Assembly (NCBI GenBank): GCA_905178155.1
Contig: CAJINV010000005.1
Location: 5,349,038-5,413,037, forward strand
Origin: Amoebophrya sp. A120
Taxonomy: Eukaryota; Sar; Dinophyceae; Syndiniales; Amoebophryaceae
Direction: 5' to 3'
Length of the DNA: 64,000 bases
This document shows positions 1 to 12,500 of the stretch, piece by piece. The notes under the pieces were generated by a model. It did no database searches, was not told the origin of the DNA, and saw only the letters and a list, made by a program, of their open reading frames with translations. Every line of letters starts with the position of its first letter. Position 1 is the stretch's first letter. The position numbers and the translations under genes were made by a program.

Positions 1-877
1 TTTCAACGCGACACAGTGGTCTCAAGATGAACTGCGAAAACTTTTACGTGACTTTGTGATTTTCATCTCCTATGTGAAGCTTTCCGGCCTAACTTTTTCG
101 AAACTTTTATACTTTTTGTGAGGACGAGAATGTCAAGGGTTGTTGAAAATGTGTACTGGTATTCTATTTCACGAAAGGGCTCTATAATAAGTCGAGTTCG
201 ACTTTTTTCACTTTTTTGCTTTCAAGAGGTGATGAGTGTTTGTGTGTATCGCAAACATTATAGAAGAGATGATGTGGTAGATTCGATTAGGACTAGCAGG
301 AGGGTGCAACAACATCAAGAGGTACAACTATAAATCGCATGAATCATGTATCTGACAGCTAAATCTGAGACTACGGTCCAAAAACCTGCTTCTTTTTGCG
401 CGCATGAGGTTTGTTAAACATAATTTCACGCAACATATACTTCACTGGCTTTCCAAGAAAAAAAGCAATTGTGTGAGTGTGCCTCCTCCTTTCTGGAGGA
501 ACGGAAGAGCAACCGACGCAAAGTCTGGCTTTGAAAAGACAAAAGCTCCATTAAAGTCGTGTTCAGATGATGCAACCTAACGTGTGAATTGTTTCTTCGT
601 TGCCAGCGGAAGTGATACATAGATATGGCAAGGCCCGACGAGGATTTTTGTTGTTGATGCTGGCGGGCTCCCTAGTGTGTGAGACAACATGCAGATCCCC
701 GACCTGTCTCACTCGTCCTTTCCCTACTTTTTGCCGCGCAACACAGACCACAGAGGCGGAGGCAATTAGAGGGCTTCATTTTAATATTGAGACGTGGCAA
801 ATAGAAGAGCCATTGTTTACCAAGTTTAGGCTTTGTATTTGAAAAATTTGGACGTTTGAACATCGACGACGGCCATC
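1..877. other. No gene recognised
   Basis: A 0.9 kb AT-rich stretch before the first supported gene. Short open frames exist on both strands but none starts with a convincing ATG or looks like protein. No element ends (TAT with inverted repeats) are present. Confidence 0.5.
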
Positions 878-1438
878 ATGATGTTTCTTCTCCGCAACAA
901 AAACATGCTGATCAGAAGATCTTTGGCCGCCGGAGGATCTTCGAGCAGAGCACGAGTTTCTGCTTGTTCTTCGGGTGGCTACAACTTCCAACAAGCTCTA
1001 CTAGGTTGTCCTTTTTCATCCAGCGGCCGCACCACAAGTACCGTTTTGCTGCAACAACACCTACGGAGAACTATTAGCGGCGATCCTTGCAGCAGAGCCT
1101 TCTTTTCAACATCTGCAGCAGACACGGCTAGCAGTGCCACGTCTAGCTCTCCCGCCACCGCCGTGGAAAAATCTGCCCCACCAGCATCTACTTCCGAGCA
1201 AAAGAGCAGCGGCGCCTCTTCATCAGGAAGTACCTCGCGCCCCGCTCCCGGCATTTTTTCCCGGGCGAAGTCCTTCACATTCGGCGTGATTTTCGCTTCC
1301 GGCGTCAGCTTCTGGGTGTTGCTGCTGGAGGGACAGAAGATGCTGGATCGGCTGGAGACGTCGGTGCAAAAGGTGCTGGAGTACCAGACAAGGGTGGAGA
1401 GAAGGCTGGATCGGGTGGAAACGGCGCTGGCGGTGTGA
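878..1438 (+). CDS. Small putative mitochondrial membrane protein
   Basis: Uninterrupted frame of 186 residues starting at ATG 878. The first 70 or so residues are rich in Arg, Ser and Ala with almost no acidic residues, which is the composition of a mitochondrial presequence. A Ser/Ala/Thr-rich linker follows, then one hydrophobic segment (about residues 134-152, GVIFASGVSFWVLLLEG) and a heptad-like amphipathic tail (LDRLETSVQKVLEYQTRVERRLDRVE) that should form a coiled coil. I do not recognise the family; the layout would suit an inner-membrane-anchored assembly or tethering factor. No intron or element is seen. The coding call rests on codon periodicity and the three-part layout. An alternative start is the adjacent ATG at 881. 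Confidence 0.6.
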   Translation: MMFLLRNKNMLIRRSLAAGGSSSRARVSACSSGGYNFQQALLGCPFSSSGRTTSTVLLQQHLRRTISGDPCSRAFFSTSAADTASSATSSSPATAVEKSAPPASTSEQKSSGASSSGSTSRPAPGIFSRAKSFTFGVIFASGVSFWVLLLEGQKMLDRLETSVQKVLEYQTRVERRLDRVETALAV

Positions 1439-2247
1439 AGATCATGGGTGTTAAACGACGATAAGTCCTCTACGTATAATCGGTTTATCAAACACCAAAT
1501 TATGGCTACTTGCGAAGATGTCTCAAATTTGCAGAATCAACAAGAGATGAACAAACATCCTTGTCCTTCCCAATGGCTGCGAGAACCTGAAGCATGTTCC
1601 TTGTTCCGTGTTTGGAAGATTAGCAGCGTAGTTCTTGAGAAGTCTTCATGTATTTGATGGTCAACAACAACATTTCCTGTGGATGCTGAAACGAAAGACT
1701 GGGTGTTCTACTAATTCAATCTGGAACATCATCGCGAAACTGTTGCAGTGGTTTTTTTTTTTTGTTTGAGGTAGGAGCAAAAAGCACTATTACTGTAACT
1801 AGAACTACCTTGCGCGTGCTGCTGATATTTGTCAAGCGGGCGGCGGCTCCTGACGTCGGCGAGGAAAAGAAAGACGATCTCATTGTCGGTTAAGGTTTTT
1901 CTTTTGAAGTTGGGCGTTCTCAAATTATATCTGATCGTGAAAGTCGTGCTCATGATCGTCATCTTTGAAAGTTCGCCTGTTTTACTAGTACGATCGAACC
2001 ATCTAGTACCGGAATAACCATCTACCGCATGATCTTCAGCTGTGAGCGCGCAGCTACACCAACATCGTGCAAGGAGGCTTGTTTCTCGTCTTCCTCTTCT
2101 GGCCAAAGTAGGATAGTCACCCGAGGATCGCGGTTGAGTCAATGTAAATGTTTGACTTTTTGCTTTAGACCTATAGCATTTTTATCATGAGATATTTGCT
2201 GCATTATTTTTAAACTTGAGTCGTGCGCTTGCGAAACAAAATTCAAA
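1439..2247. other. Intergenic, nothing recognised
   Basis: About 0.8 kb with homopolymer T runs near 1750. A 137-residue open frame on the minus strand (1729-2142) has no recognisable features and sits in low-complexity sequence. Confidence 0.5.
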
Positions 2248-5200
2248 ATGAAAATGACGTTGGGCCGCCGTAGCCTTCCACTCTTTTCGCCGGATAGAAG
2301 TTGCTCGAAAATGCGAGGTGACTGCTCCGCTGCAGCGATCGGGATAGCGAAGCTCTTACTTGTCGCGTTGAATATCGCGGTTTTCATTAGTGTCAGCGAT
2401 ACTACGAGCCCATCATTGACTGACAACGGGGACCAGGGACCCGTGCGAGTAGAACATCATGAAAATGCTGCAACTTCTGGACAAGCTCCCGCTGTGAGAT
2501 CTTCATTTGGAGCCGCCGCTCCCATTCTGTTCGCCTACGGGAAGAAGGTAAAAAAATTGCAGAAAATCAAGCTGGGTCGACGAAAGAAAATGAAACTCTC
2601 TCTGAAGAAAGCTTTACTGAACAACTACGTCCAGCCCTATAACCACATCCCCGGCGGAGGTTCCAATCCCGGCCCCCCTATGCCACCACCTGGCGGACTG
2701 CTGTCCGGAGGTCCTCTCGGTGCAGCTCCTCAACTCCCGGCGCCGCAGCAAATTTACATGAACGGCCCGCACCGAGGACAGCAGGGACAGCATGGTGGAT
2801 TTTCACACCCTACTTCTTCACAACAGTCGCTTTTACAGCAGCAGGCAAATTTCTTCCACCAAAGATCTTCTACTGCTTCTGCATCAAGAACCTCCTTCAC
2901 TGGGACGAGGAATTTACCCTCGTCTTCCAAGTTCCACCTTTTCCAGCAAGCCATTGACTCCGAGCGGGGGAAATGCCCCCACTGTCCGGAGATGCCGAGT
3001 TACGAGCTCGCGAAGGTGCAAAAGGTCGCATATGATTACGCAGAAGGGAATGCCCATCCCCCGGGACACGGACCAGGAAACTCCTTTTGGACTACTGTTG
3101 ATAACAGCCCGTATGAGAGTGCAAAACTCCCCCCCCCTTTTTTGTAATGCAAAACCCCAAGTCCAGTTGGTGCCTTGACCTTGTGGATGCACTGGCTGCA
3201 TGACAAATTCCAGAATGTCAAACAGTACTACATTCGGCGCGTGAATTTGTCATGGACAGACTCCACGTGTGTTGGTGGTTGTGATGCTGTTCATGCCATA
3301 CAAATGAGGGGGAGGGGGAGTGGTGCAAACGCATAGCCCGTTGGTGAAGCCCACGAAATACTCCGGCTGGAGTTACAGGGACTACGCAGACAAGGAACTG
3401 CGGTATGTGCAGCTGTTGACCGAGCGGAAATTGCAGGCGGACTTTGATAACTATCTTTTGTACGCGGAGGCCAGATCCACGCAGATTTTCGGAAGCTCGT
3501 TTTTCGGGGGCAGCAGGAGTAGTGCAACTACATCAGGAGTAGACCAATACGCAACGACCCCTAGTACCAGCAGCTCTAGCACCACACGACAGCAGCTGCA
3601 TCCAGACCACCAGTCCGCGGCTCAACATCGCCCACCGCCGAGGGAGCGCTTCACCTTTTCAGATTTGCACTACTATGAGAAACGACAAGGAAACGAGTTT
3701 TTGCGAAAAATAGCCGTGGAGCATGACAAACTCGACCCGACCTTTCAGCAGTACTTTTTCCACGGGACCTCGCTAAGCTTCAGCGACCATGAGCTGCGGT
3801 ATTTGAGTGATCAGGATTTGCACAGTCATGACGATTTCAAGCAGGTGCCGTTGCACGACCACGTGGGGCGGTCTTCTCCAATCGTGCAGCTTATGAGAGT
3901 GCACAACTCCCCCTTCCCCTCATTTGTATGGGATGAACAGCAATACAAACACCAGCACACACGGAGCCTGTGCATGACAAATTTATGCACCTCCTTCTAG
4001 CGTACTATTACTATTTGGCGGGCTTCCGGCATTTGTGATGCAAACGAAACAGTGCCACACGGCAGCGACTGGATTTGGGTTTTTGCATGACAAATGAGGG
4101 GGAGGGGGAGTTGTGCACTGTCATACAGCTTCGCGGTAAAGAAGGGTTGAAGTTCCACAAGAGGTCCACCGGCCGATTGCGCAACATGCTCCGCCTTGGT
4201 TTACAGCAGGAGGCGAACTGCGGGAGCAATGGGAACCTGTACGGATCGGGGATTTATTTAGCGAAGGACTTCCACAAAGCAGCACAGTACTCAAGATGGT
4301 GTTTGTATGTCTTCAGCAAATTTTTTTCTTTCCCGTACGCGTAGAAGTAGTACAAGTAGTGGCTTTGCTTTGGCATGACAAATTTTATTTGCCACAATCT
4401 TCCCCTCGTGACGAGTCTGAATGTTGTACTTCGTTCTAGCAGGACAAGAAGCTTCACGTAAGGTTCTTCTTGGGAGTCCTCACAGTTTTGTACACAAAAA
4501 TGCACGGGAAAAAGGAACGATTTGTGATATTCCATACCTTGGAGAAAGTGCGGATGACTAGCCAGCAAAGCGGCGTCACTCGCGATTATTCCCCTCAAGG
4601 TCGGTGGCAAGCGATTGTGGTGGTGAAACTCACCCTGCCGAGGAAGTACGAGAGAAGGGACAACGGGATTCCGAACAGAGTTGCGAAATTGAAACGCGGC
4701 ACCACCAAGCTGTTCCAACGAGATGTATTCACGAAGCCATCCAAGCCGGAAGAGAAACGAGCCTGGGAAGAAAACCGCGATAGATACTTCCAGCCACGAA
4801 ACCTGATCCGGCGGAAGAGATTTTTTCGGCCGCGCCTTATCAATGGTTTGCCTGCGGTAACTCCGACTCCAGGCACAGCAGCTGGCGCTGCTACAACACC
4901 GGCTGCGCCACAAAAAGATCCTTGGGAAACAGACGTGGTAGATCTGTTATGCATTGCAAAAGTATCGTACTCGTATAAACGCATTACAGATTTCCTCAGC
5001 ATGAGAAAATTTGTCATGCGGATTTACCTTCGGAAAAAGATTTGTAATGCATGACTGCAATTACTACGGGTGCGATACTTTTGATCAGGATATCTGTTTT
5101 ACCCAAGCAAAAATCAGGGCGGCGACATCGATGACGAGGTCGATTCAGAGGACGATAGTACTTCACCAGGTATACTTCGCCGCCTTTTAGGTACAACTAG

Positions 5201-8200
5201 AGCGCCACCAGTCGGACAGTATGACAGCAAGAAGCGGTATCGCAAGAAAAAAAGATTGTAGGTGTAACTTTCTTGGAGGATTAGCGTGACAAATATGTCT
5301 CGCATGACAGCAAAAACCTGTCATGCGCAGATAGAATGTGAAACACCCTTGAATGGACCCTACTATGCAGGGTTAACATGACAGGCGCAATCAATTTACA
5401 TGCTGCGCATCCCAAATTTACACAAACAACTTTGTTTTCTTTCATAAGCGGCAGTTCCGCGTCCGCCACGTGGGTGGGCACGAGTTGACGCCAAAGGAAG
5501 GGTATGCATTGCAAAAGTATCGTACTCGTATAAAAAATGCATTACAAATTATTTCCTCAGCATAAGAATGAAATTTGTAATGCGGATTTACCTTAAGAAA
5601 TGCGTGACTGCAATTCGAGTGTGTACGATACTTCTGCACAGGATAAAGGGAAGCAGCTACACACGGAGTTTGTCGTTCACGATGTGTCTTTACTGGAAAT
5701 TGCCTACATCCTCATCTACGACGTACCTGTCGGCCGAAACCCGGTGACCGACTTCCTAACCGAGTACCAACACGCGCACCACAAAATCGGCCTTGGCGGG
5801 GGTGTCACGGAGGTTATGGGCTACGACCCCATCACCTTACAGCCATCAGCGAATGTAAGGGAGTCCGCGGTAGTGGAGGGAAGGCGATCCTACTGGCGGA
5901 GTTGTGGGGTTTTGAAGGTATACATTGCAAATATGTCTGGGTCTGGAAACTTGTGATGCTAAAAGTGAACGATAGACGCACTGCAATACGCAGCTACGCA
6001 TGACAAATTTTTTGGCTGCCATGTCTTACGTATTCCGCATGGCAAGCTGCGTTTTTGCGTGAAAGGGAAGTGTGCTTTTTCGTGCGTATGCAACACAGGT
6101 TCTCGAGTCATTGTCATGCCACACAAGCATGACAAACTTGCATTCTTCCAGACCCAGACATTTTTGCACTTGATAGAAGGAAGTGTCTGTCGATGAACTG
6201 TGTCTGTGCTGCTCCCCCTGCGTGTGCATTTTGGTGCCGGACTGCGTGAAGGAAAAGATTGCGACAAATTTGAAACTGTGTGGGTCGTTATGCGCGGGAA
6301 ATCTATCGTGCAAGAGCTTCTGCAACGTGTTAAGGAACTGCGCTTGCTGTGCGGATCCGCGGCAAGGGACAGGATTGGCGAAACTTTTGCGAAGTAGCGC
6401 GGGGGGACTGATGAGCGCAGCCGCGTCGTCCTCTTCTAGAAGTAGAGAGTGCACCAGTTTGCCCGGCGGCCGGTTCAATTTTCACAACTTTTCCAACACG
6501 GAATATGACCCACTCGTGTTGGAGGAGGCCATCGAAGGAGGTGGAGAGCAGGGATCAGCACAAGCTGGACATCATGTTCAAAACGCCGTACCACAATCAT
6601 CAAACTGTTGCAGCTGCCTATACAACAGCGCTCCAAGCAGAAATACCACGACGAAAAATCAGTTTTGGTGCGGCTTCGGCGGCCACAACGGATGCGCCCT
6701 CTGTGTGCACGGTGGTTTCGAATGCTTGTGTGGTGAAATCGGGAGGATAAACGGCATCACCTGTATGATTGTGAAAAAAATATATGTTCCCCGCTTGTTC
6801 CCATAAGAATGCAGACTTATTCCCATAATACCTGTGATCATGCAGATTTGATGTCGCCACCAATCCAAAGCAAATCAGCTTTGTCTTGCAGTAGAAATGA
6901 ACTGGAGGTGTAATATGCTAGGCCTGCTCTTCAGCATGATTTTAGACGTTCTTATTGCTGTAGGCTTATGCTAAAGCGCATTTTTACAATATCAATGGCC
7001 TGCCAAATGTTTCCGCTCGCTCTTGCTTCCCAAATATGCAAGACAGAGGCAGTACAGAGGCTGCAGTAGTACCGTACACAAACCAGCAGCACTAAGTTTA
7101 TTGGGGACCACGAGGGGATATTTTTCCTAAACATCATAATAAGCCTAATGGGCGGCTCCGAAGGGAAGGAGCAAAATTGTGATATTTGCAGAATTGGCCA
7201 GGAGTACAAGATCAACGACCAGTGTTTACATCTACAAACGCAAAAGGTATCCTGTGCAAAAGTATCGTACTCGTATAAATGCAAGTCTCGCATCACAAAT
7301 TTTTTTCTTAAGGTAAATCCGCATGACAAATTTTATTTCTCATGCTGAGGAAATTTGTAATGCATTTATACGAATACGATACTTTTGCAGTTCATAAAAG
7401 GATTGCCTGCACAATGTCTGCACCTGTTGCGGACACCACACGACGTATGACAGTGCACAACTTCGTCCCCTCTCCCCCTCATTTGTATAGCATGAACGAC
7501 AATACAAGCATCAGCAAGAGTGCCGATTTTGCATGACAAATTTGCACTGGTGGGATGTAGTGCTGTTTGGAGTTGTGCCAGAACTTGTCATGCAAACAGT
7601 GCCAAGGGGAAGGCACAGCCCGTAACCGTATTTGGGATTTTGCATCACAAATGAGGGTGCGGGGGGAGTTGTGCACTTTCACACGACGCCTGCACCGGGG
7701 TGCGCGGAACAGTTTGTGTCGACGAACGTCATCGATAAATGTATCCTGAGGAAAATCGTGTTTTTGAATTTGTGATGCTATGAACTGGATAAGCAGATGG
7801 ATCTGTGATGCGGCTGCACTTGCTTCTATCCTGCACTGCACTACGGAGTGCAACTTGTCATGCGTGACTCCCAAAGCTTCTAGGTTTGTGTTGCAAAATC
7901 CCCATGATCTTGCCTCTGGCGTCGTGGGGACGTTTTTACTCAGGATAAAGTGCGAGCCGACGGTCTTGTCGAAACTTAGCTGTGGACATCTGGCCGGGAC
8001 AGTGAAGTACGGTTTGCCCCACATGTGTCTGGTGTACCTCGCGATGCAATATCTTCCAGAAAAAAACACCCAGCCCCATCCAATTATTTGTCATGCAAAA
8101 TATGCATAACATCCTGTGTTTGTCATGCGAAAAATGGATGGAAGTGGGTTTTTTTCTGTGGAGATGCAAATCTGTTGCCAAATCGCGACCAGTCTCGGGA

Positions 8201-8307
8201 GCGGGGAATTTGAAGCGTATACTTTAGGGTTGGAAACCCCCTGGGAGCCTGCCGAGGATTACGACGTCGAGCCGGGGGAATTTGTGAAGCTGGTGGATGT
8301 GGAGTAG
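2248..8307 (+). CDS. PARP-type ADP-ribosyltransferase with N-terminal membrane anchor and Cys-rich tail
   Basis: Thirteen exons: 2248-3111, 3341-3891, 4131-4308, 4443-4947, 5098-5237, 5452-5502, 5651-5918, 6181-6727, 7192-7247, 7402-7445, 7689-7741, 7953-8049, 8170-8307, closing in frame as 1163 residues. Residues 28-48 are a hydrophobic signal anchor; a Pro/Gly/Gln-rich linker follows. The catalytic domain shows the H-Y-E triad of poly-ADP-ribose polymerases: His in FFHGTS (3761-3763), Tyr in GSGIYLAKDFHKAAQYS (4255-4257), Glu in LHTEFVVHD (5666-5668), ending in the usual hydrophobic strand LLEIAYILIYDV. PARPs transfer ADP-ribose from NAD+ to proteins. The C-terminal part is Cys-rich (CLCCSPCVC, NVCTCCGHH), perhaps metal binding. 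Ten introner-like elements and two GT-AG introns interrupt it. An N-terminally anchored PARP is unusual; PARP16 is anchored at its C terminus. The exon after 6727 is less certain. Confidence 0.85.
3112..3335. mobile_element. Introner-like element 1, family A
   Basis: Flanks gcccg/gcccg. Removal joins DNSP to LVKP in the PARP gene. The ends carry the G-rich/C-rich inverted repeat with central GTGCA. Confidence 0.9.
3892..4125. mobile_element. Introner-like element 2, family A
   Basis: Flanks cagct/cagct. Joins IVQL to RGKE, between the catalytic His and Tyr motifs of the PARP domain. Confidence 0.92.
4309..4442 (+). other. GT-AG intron in PARP gene
   Basis: Starts GTCTTC, ends TCTAGCAG, phase 0; joins SRWCLY to DKKLHV. 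No inverted repeats or target duplication. Confidence 0.75.
4948..5092. mobile_element. Introner-like element 3, family B
   Basis: Flanks tctgt/tctgt. Joins DVVDL to FYPS. The left end is TATGCATTGC and the right end is a GATCAGGATA variant. Confidence 0.92.
5238..5446. mobile_element. Introner-like element 4, family D variant
   Basis: Flanks agcgg/agcgg. Joins SKKR to QFRV. Same 209-bp length and matching interior as element 11 (9545-9753), including a shared stretch around AAAACCTGTCATGCGCAGAT. Confidence 0.9.
5503..5645. mobile_element. Introner-like element 5, family B
   Basis: Flanks aaggg/aaggg. Joins PKEG to KQLHTE, five codons before the catalytic Glu. Confidence 0.93.
5919..6175. 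mobile_element. Introner-like element 6, family C
   Basis: Flanks gaagg/gaagg. Joins GVLK to EVSV. Confidence 0.92.
6728..7191 (+). other. Probable GT-AG intron in PARP gene
   Basis: GTGTGG to TTTGCAG, phase 2. This joins the Cys-rich GGFEC to IGQEYKINDQC. Without it the frame stops at 6806. The boundary choice is the one that keeps phase and closes the gene; other acceptors are possible. Confidence 0.45.
7248..7396. mobile_element. Introner-like element 7, family B
   Basis: Flanks aaagg/aaagg. Joins LQTQK to DCLHNV. Left end TATCCTGTGC pairs with a different right end, GCAGTTCATA. Confidence 0.92.
7446..7683. mobile_element. Introner-like element 8, family A
   Basis: Flanks cgacg/cgacg. 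Joins GHHTT to PAPG. The right end reads ACA instead of ATA, so one terminal base has mutated. Confidence 0.88.
7742..7947. mobile_element. Introner-like element 9, family K
   Basis: Flanks aaatg/aagtg (one difference, synonymous). Joins VIDK to CEPT. Ends match element 32 in the DMC1 gene. Confidence 0.82.
8050..8164. mobile_element. Introner-like element 10, family E
   Basis: Flanks tgcaa/tgcaa. Joins LAMQ to ICCQ. The right end reads AGA. Short hairpin type built on CCCATCC and GGATGG arms. Confidence 0.86.
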
Positions 8308-9512
8308 AATTGTCGGTCGTAGAGGAGTTGTTTTTAGGACACTTACGAGGAGCAAGGCAAATTTCCTACAGAACAGCATTCGTTTTGCGACTGTGAGATG
8401 ACATTCCAATTTGTCAGAAGATAGTACGATAATATATGATTTGTGTAAGCAAGCTTGTTGGCAGCACATTGTCGACAGGACGACGTCCTCGGCTTGGATG
8501 CCGTTAGTGGTCACCTGTCTCGTGATGAATAAAGAAGATTATACAAGATTTTTTAGTTTTCTGCGAAAACACAAATGCAAATTTACCAGCGAAGTTTCCA
8601 TTGCGAACTAGAACCTCTTTCAGCTCAAGAATGCTGGAACAAATATTACGACCAATAGGCGGCCGCGGCCAAGAACGTCAAAAAGGCCGACCTGACTTTG
8701 AGAATAAAGGATCAATCTGCATCGAAAAATGTAAGCAACGACGGCGATGAACTGCCTAACACCAGCCTATTTTGGTTTATTTGGGAATACAGAAGGATAA
8801 ACTTGCCGATGGACGATTTTGAAGAAAATGAATTGCGACGGACATAGCGAAGAAGTTTTGGAACAATTATTCGGAATTTGAGCTCAGCGAGCACATGCTC
8901 AACAACACGATGCGGGAATCGCCGGAGTCGCCGTTTATTCTGGCATCGGCGGTCTTGTTATCGGCGGAGCTTTATTGCCTTAAGCGAGAGGCGCAATGAG
9001 TACATTCCTCGTCGTGAAGAAAGATGCATTTTTGCATTTTAGCTCAACATCGGCATCGCAATATCGTTGTCGTAGGAGAATAAAATATCGTTTTTTATCG
9101 CTTTCTTTGTTGTGGTCGTATGAGTGCTAGTGTTTGCTGTCCTCGCAGCTCCTTGTTTAGGTCTTCACGACCTCCGTGGTCAACAATTGATTGAGGGCAA
9201 CACGTCCTTCCCTTCGTGTATTCTTTTTTTCCTCGTCGCGTCGATTGGTTCGCCACCAGCAACACGATCATCGTTATATCCTCGACAAGATTAAGATTTT
9301 CCCTCTCTTGCAATTATCCCGACTAGGGATGAACAAGGTGTAGTTCAAACCGTTTTAGACCCTTATTTCTGTGTCTGCTTTGCCAACAACTGGTGTCCAA
9401 CTTTCATATTTGTGATATAGTACTTCAATTTTATTTGGTGGCTCTTACCCAGCAAAGCAACACCCTCACTTCAGCTTCACCCCACAGAGAATCGCAGTGT
9501 TAAAAAAACATC
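8308..9512. other. Mostly intergenic, with one possible small gene
   Basis: Apart from the tentative exons at 8525-8999 nothing is recognisable. Sequence from 9000 to 9512 is AT-rich with no open frame of note on the + strand and no elements. Confidence 0.5.
8525..8999 (+). CDS. Possible small three-exon gene of unknown function
   Basis: Exons 8525-8593, 8659-8730 and 8853-8999 would give 95 residues, all in phase 0, joined by GT-AG introns of 65 and 122 bp (GTTTCC to AATAG; GTAAGC to CGAAG). The last exon reads like genuine protein (WNNYSEFELSEHMLNN, then SPFILASAVLLSAELYCLK) and the second has a regular charged helix (KNVKKADLTLRIKDQ). No family is recognised. Exon 1 is the weakest part, and the gene could instead begin upstream. 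No introner-like element is present. Confidence 0.35.
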
Positions 9513-12500
9513 ATGCCGGAATCCTCCCCAGCCCCTCTTCCGGATATCCAAGAAAAAAACATTGTAGGTGTAACTTTTTTGGAGGAACAGCATTACAAAT
9601 TTGTCTGGCATGACAGCAAAAACCTGTCATGCGCAGATAGTACGTGAAAACGCCGATGAATGGGCCCTACAATGCCGGCACAGCATGACAGGCTCAATCA
9701 ATTTGCATGTTGCGCATCACAAATTTACACTAACAGCCTTTTTTTCTTGGATACCGGACCTGAGCCGCACAGTGCGGTTCAACGAGGACGAGAATCTGAA
9801 CAACGAGAAGCACGATTTGTCGGGCCTGTTCTACATATGCATTGCAAATATGTCTGGGTCTGGAAGATTGTGAGATTTCTCATGCTAGTTTGGCATAACT
9901 CTGAACTTTGTATTGCGTGGCCATGAAGAACACACTCCTCTGGTCTGTCGTGCAAACACGATGTTTCTCATGCGGAATACGCAACACAGAGCCACGAGAA
10001 AATCTGTCATGTTGCTTGGCGGTGCATTACTTTACAGTGCGCTTCTTGTTCACTGACATGCATCACAAGTTTCCAGACCCACACATTTTTGCACTTGATA
10101 CTACACGACGAGACGGCAGTATTTGATCAACCAACTCCCCGTGACCGAGCCGAAATCGAAACAGTTGACGGAATATCCTGTGCAAAATTATCGTACTCGT
10201 AATATTGCAGTCTTGCATTACAAATCTTGTTCTTAAGGGGTAAATCAGAATTACAAATTTTATTTCTCATGCTGAGGAAATTTGTAATGCATTTATACGA
10301 GTACGATACTTTTGCAATGCATACGGAACTAGAGAAAATCGAACTAGAAGCGAAAGAAGAGCTCGACTTTGCTTTGAAATTTGCCAATGCCTGTAGGAGG
10401 TCAACAGCGGTCGTGAAGGCGGCGCAAGCCGGGTTCTTCGAGGAGGAATCAGAGGACGAATTGAGCTCCACTCCCGTGCCGACTGAATCGGAGAAGGTGG
10501 AGAAGAGTAGCAGCAGTCTGTCATCGCGTGCTGGTGGCTTTACAACATCCATCGAGCGAAGCAGCACCAATGCAGTCGCGAGTGTCGGGAACAAAGGTTT
10601 GCCGGGGTTCAGATCATCTTTTGGGAGAACTACGCAGACTGGTGCACCAGGTGCTGGACAAGAAACCCAGGGGGATGGTGGAGAGCCTCCTCCCCCGACG
10701 AACGAGGAACTCGCAGAGTTAAAGAAGCATGAAGCCATCAAGCAACAAAAAAAGAGGAGAAAGCAGAAGGAAAAATGGGAAAAGTTTTACAACTACTACA
10801 TCGAAACGGGGACGGATTACTTGACGATATCCAGGAAAGGACACCCATCCCCATCCAATTTGTCATGCAAAAGATGGAAAAACTCTTGTGTTTGTCATGC
10901 AAAAACTGGGTGGGGATCGGTGTTTTTTCGTCGATAGACCAACGAAGAGTACTACTGCTGCGAGGAATCGACTATCGAGGAGATCTGCCAGGTCATGTTT
11001 TTGCAAATCCAGTTTCTCGCCAGTAAAAGACAGGAATACAAGGGGTTCAAAGCGGCTGCGGTGCAAGATCGGGCAGATGATGAACAGGCAGCGAAATTGC
11101 AGCTGCGGGATCATGCGGAGGTTCTTGACGGAGTAGATGTTCACAGCTCGTTGAACACTTCGCGGTCTGTGTCCTCCTCTTCCACGACTCCCAAGGGCCC
11201 GTTTCAGGAGCTTCTTGACGCGGCCGGGAATAAAGGGAGAAAACTACCGTTGAAAGACCTGATCATCCAACCGCAGAACACGCCGAGGATCAACACGCGT
11301 AGTGGAAGTAGAAGCAGGGGAGTGGATGGAGGTCGAAGGAATAATGGCAATCGTTGTACTAGCAGCAACTGTAGCAGCAGTTCCTCCGCCACAGAGTCCT
11401 CTTCTTCCGCAAACACTATCTACTCCGGCTCAGCGGAGAGTGTGCGTTCCTTTCTCCGCGAATTGTCGGTCCGGACCCTGGGGTACGATTTATTGCGAGC
11501 GCAGCAGGAGCGAGCCGTCGGAACTACAGCGAGGGCTAGAACAGGAACACGTAGTACTGAAGATGCAGGTGACCACTTAGTTCAACATAGTGGAACCGAG
11601 TCCAACGAATCTACGGGACGAGATGCAGCAGCAGTTGTAGAAGATACGAACAACCAGACCGCACTGCGATTCGTGTTTGAGGTGTTGGATTATGCTTTGT
11701 CAACTACATATCAAATGTAAAAATGTCTGGGTCTGGAAGGTTCTGACACTTGTCATGCACGTTTTGCATGAGCCATGATGTCTGTGATGCATACCCTAGC
11801 AATACAGATTTTCTGAGGGCTTCTTGATGCCTATTCCGCATGACAAATGCCTTCGCAGCGTAGTAAGAATTGCATTCTGATGTTTGCTACTCATGCAATA
11901 CAGATTTTTTTGGAATCCAAATACAGCATTACAAGTTGCATTCTTCCAGACCCAGACATTTTTGCATTTCATACTACAGGAGGCGCGGTGTCTACTTCCG
12001 GTGAAGAAGAACAAGACTACACGACGAGAACTACGGGCCCTCTGCGGAGGTCCAAGAACAACTACACGGCTGGCGCACGAGGGGAATACAGCACGACAGA
12101 AAGAACTGCGAAGCAACTCGCCAGTCGAGTTGTTGCTGCGGCGCTTGAAGATGAAGATCTTCCGGGTGTTGATCAGAGTAGACACGACAAAGATGATATC
12201 AGTTCACTACCCTTCACCGAAGACTTGAAGATCTTGCCGCGGCGAGCGGACGCCGACCACAGGAGCAGGCGGAATAATTTCAAACCCGATACTAGTACAA
12301 CTTGGAAAACCGAACTGGTGGAGTTTCTCGATTTGGAAGAAGTAGAGGCGCAGGCATCTTCATCTGCGGCTTCATCATCATCTGCTGTTCATCATCTTGC
12401 GTCGTCGAGTAGCAACCGGGCTGGTGCAGCAGCTATTCCGCATGACAAGTTCAGCCAATCCTTCGTGCACGCTTTGCTGGACGAAGTGCTTGATCCAGAG

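Noticed and set aside
4254-4913. Long minus-strand open frame (219 residues) opposite the PARP gene
   Set aside because: It is a mirror of the coding strand and runs through a GT-AG intron; no recognisable protein features.
10127-10741. Minus-strand open frame of 204 residues
   Set aside because: Shadow of the + strand exon 10329-10827 and of element 13; Ser-rich only because the sense strand is repetitive.
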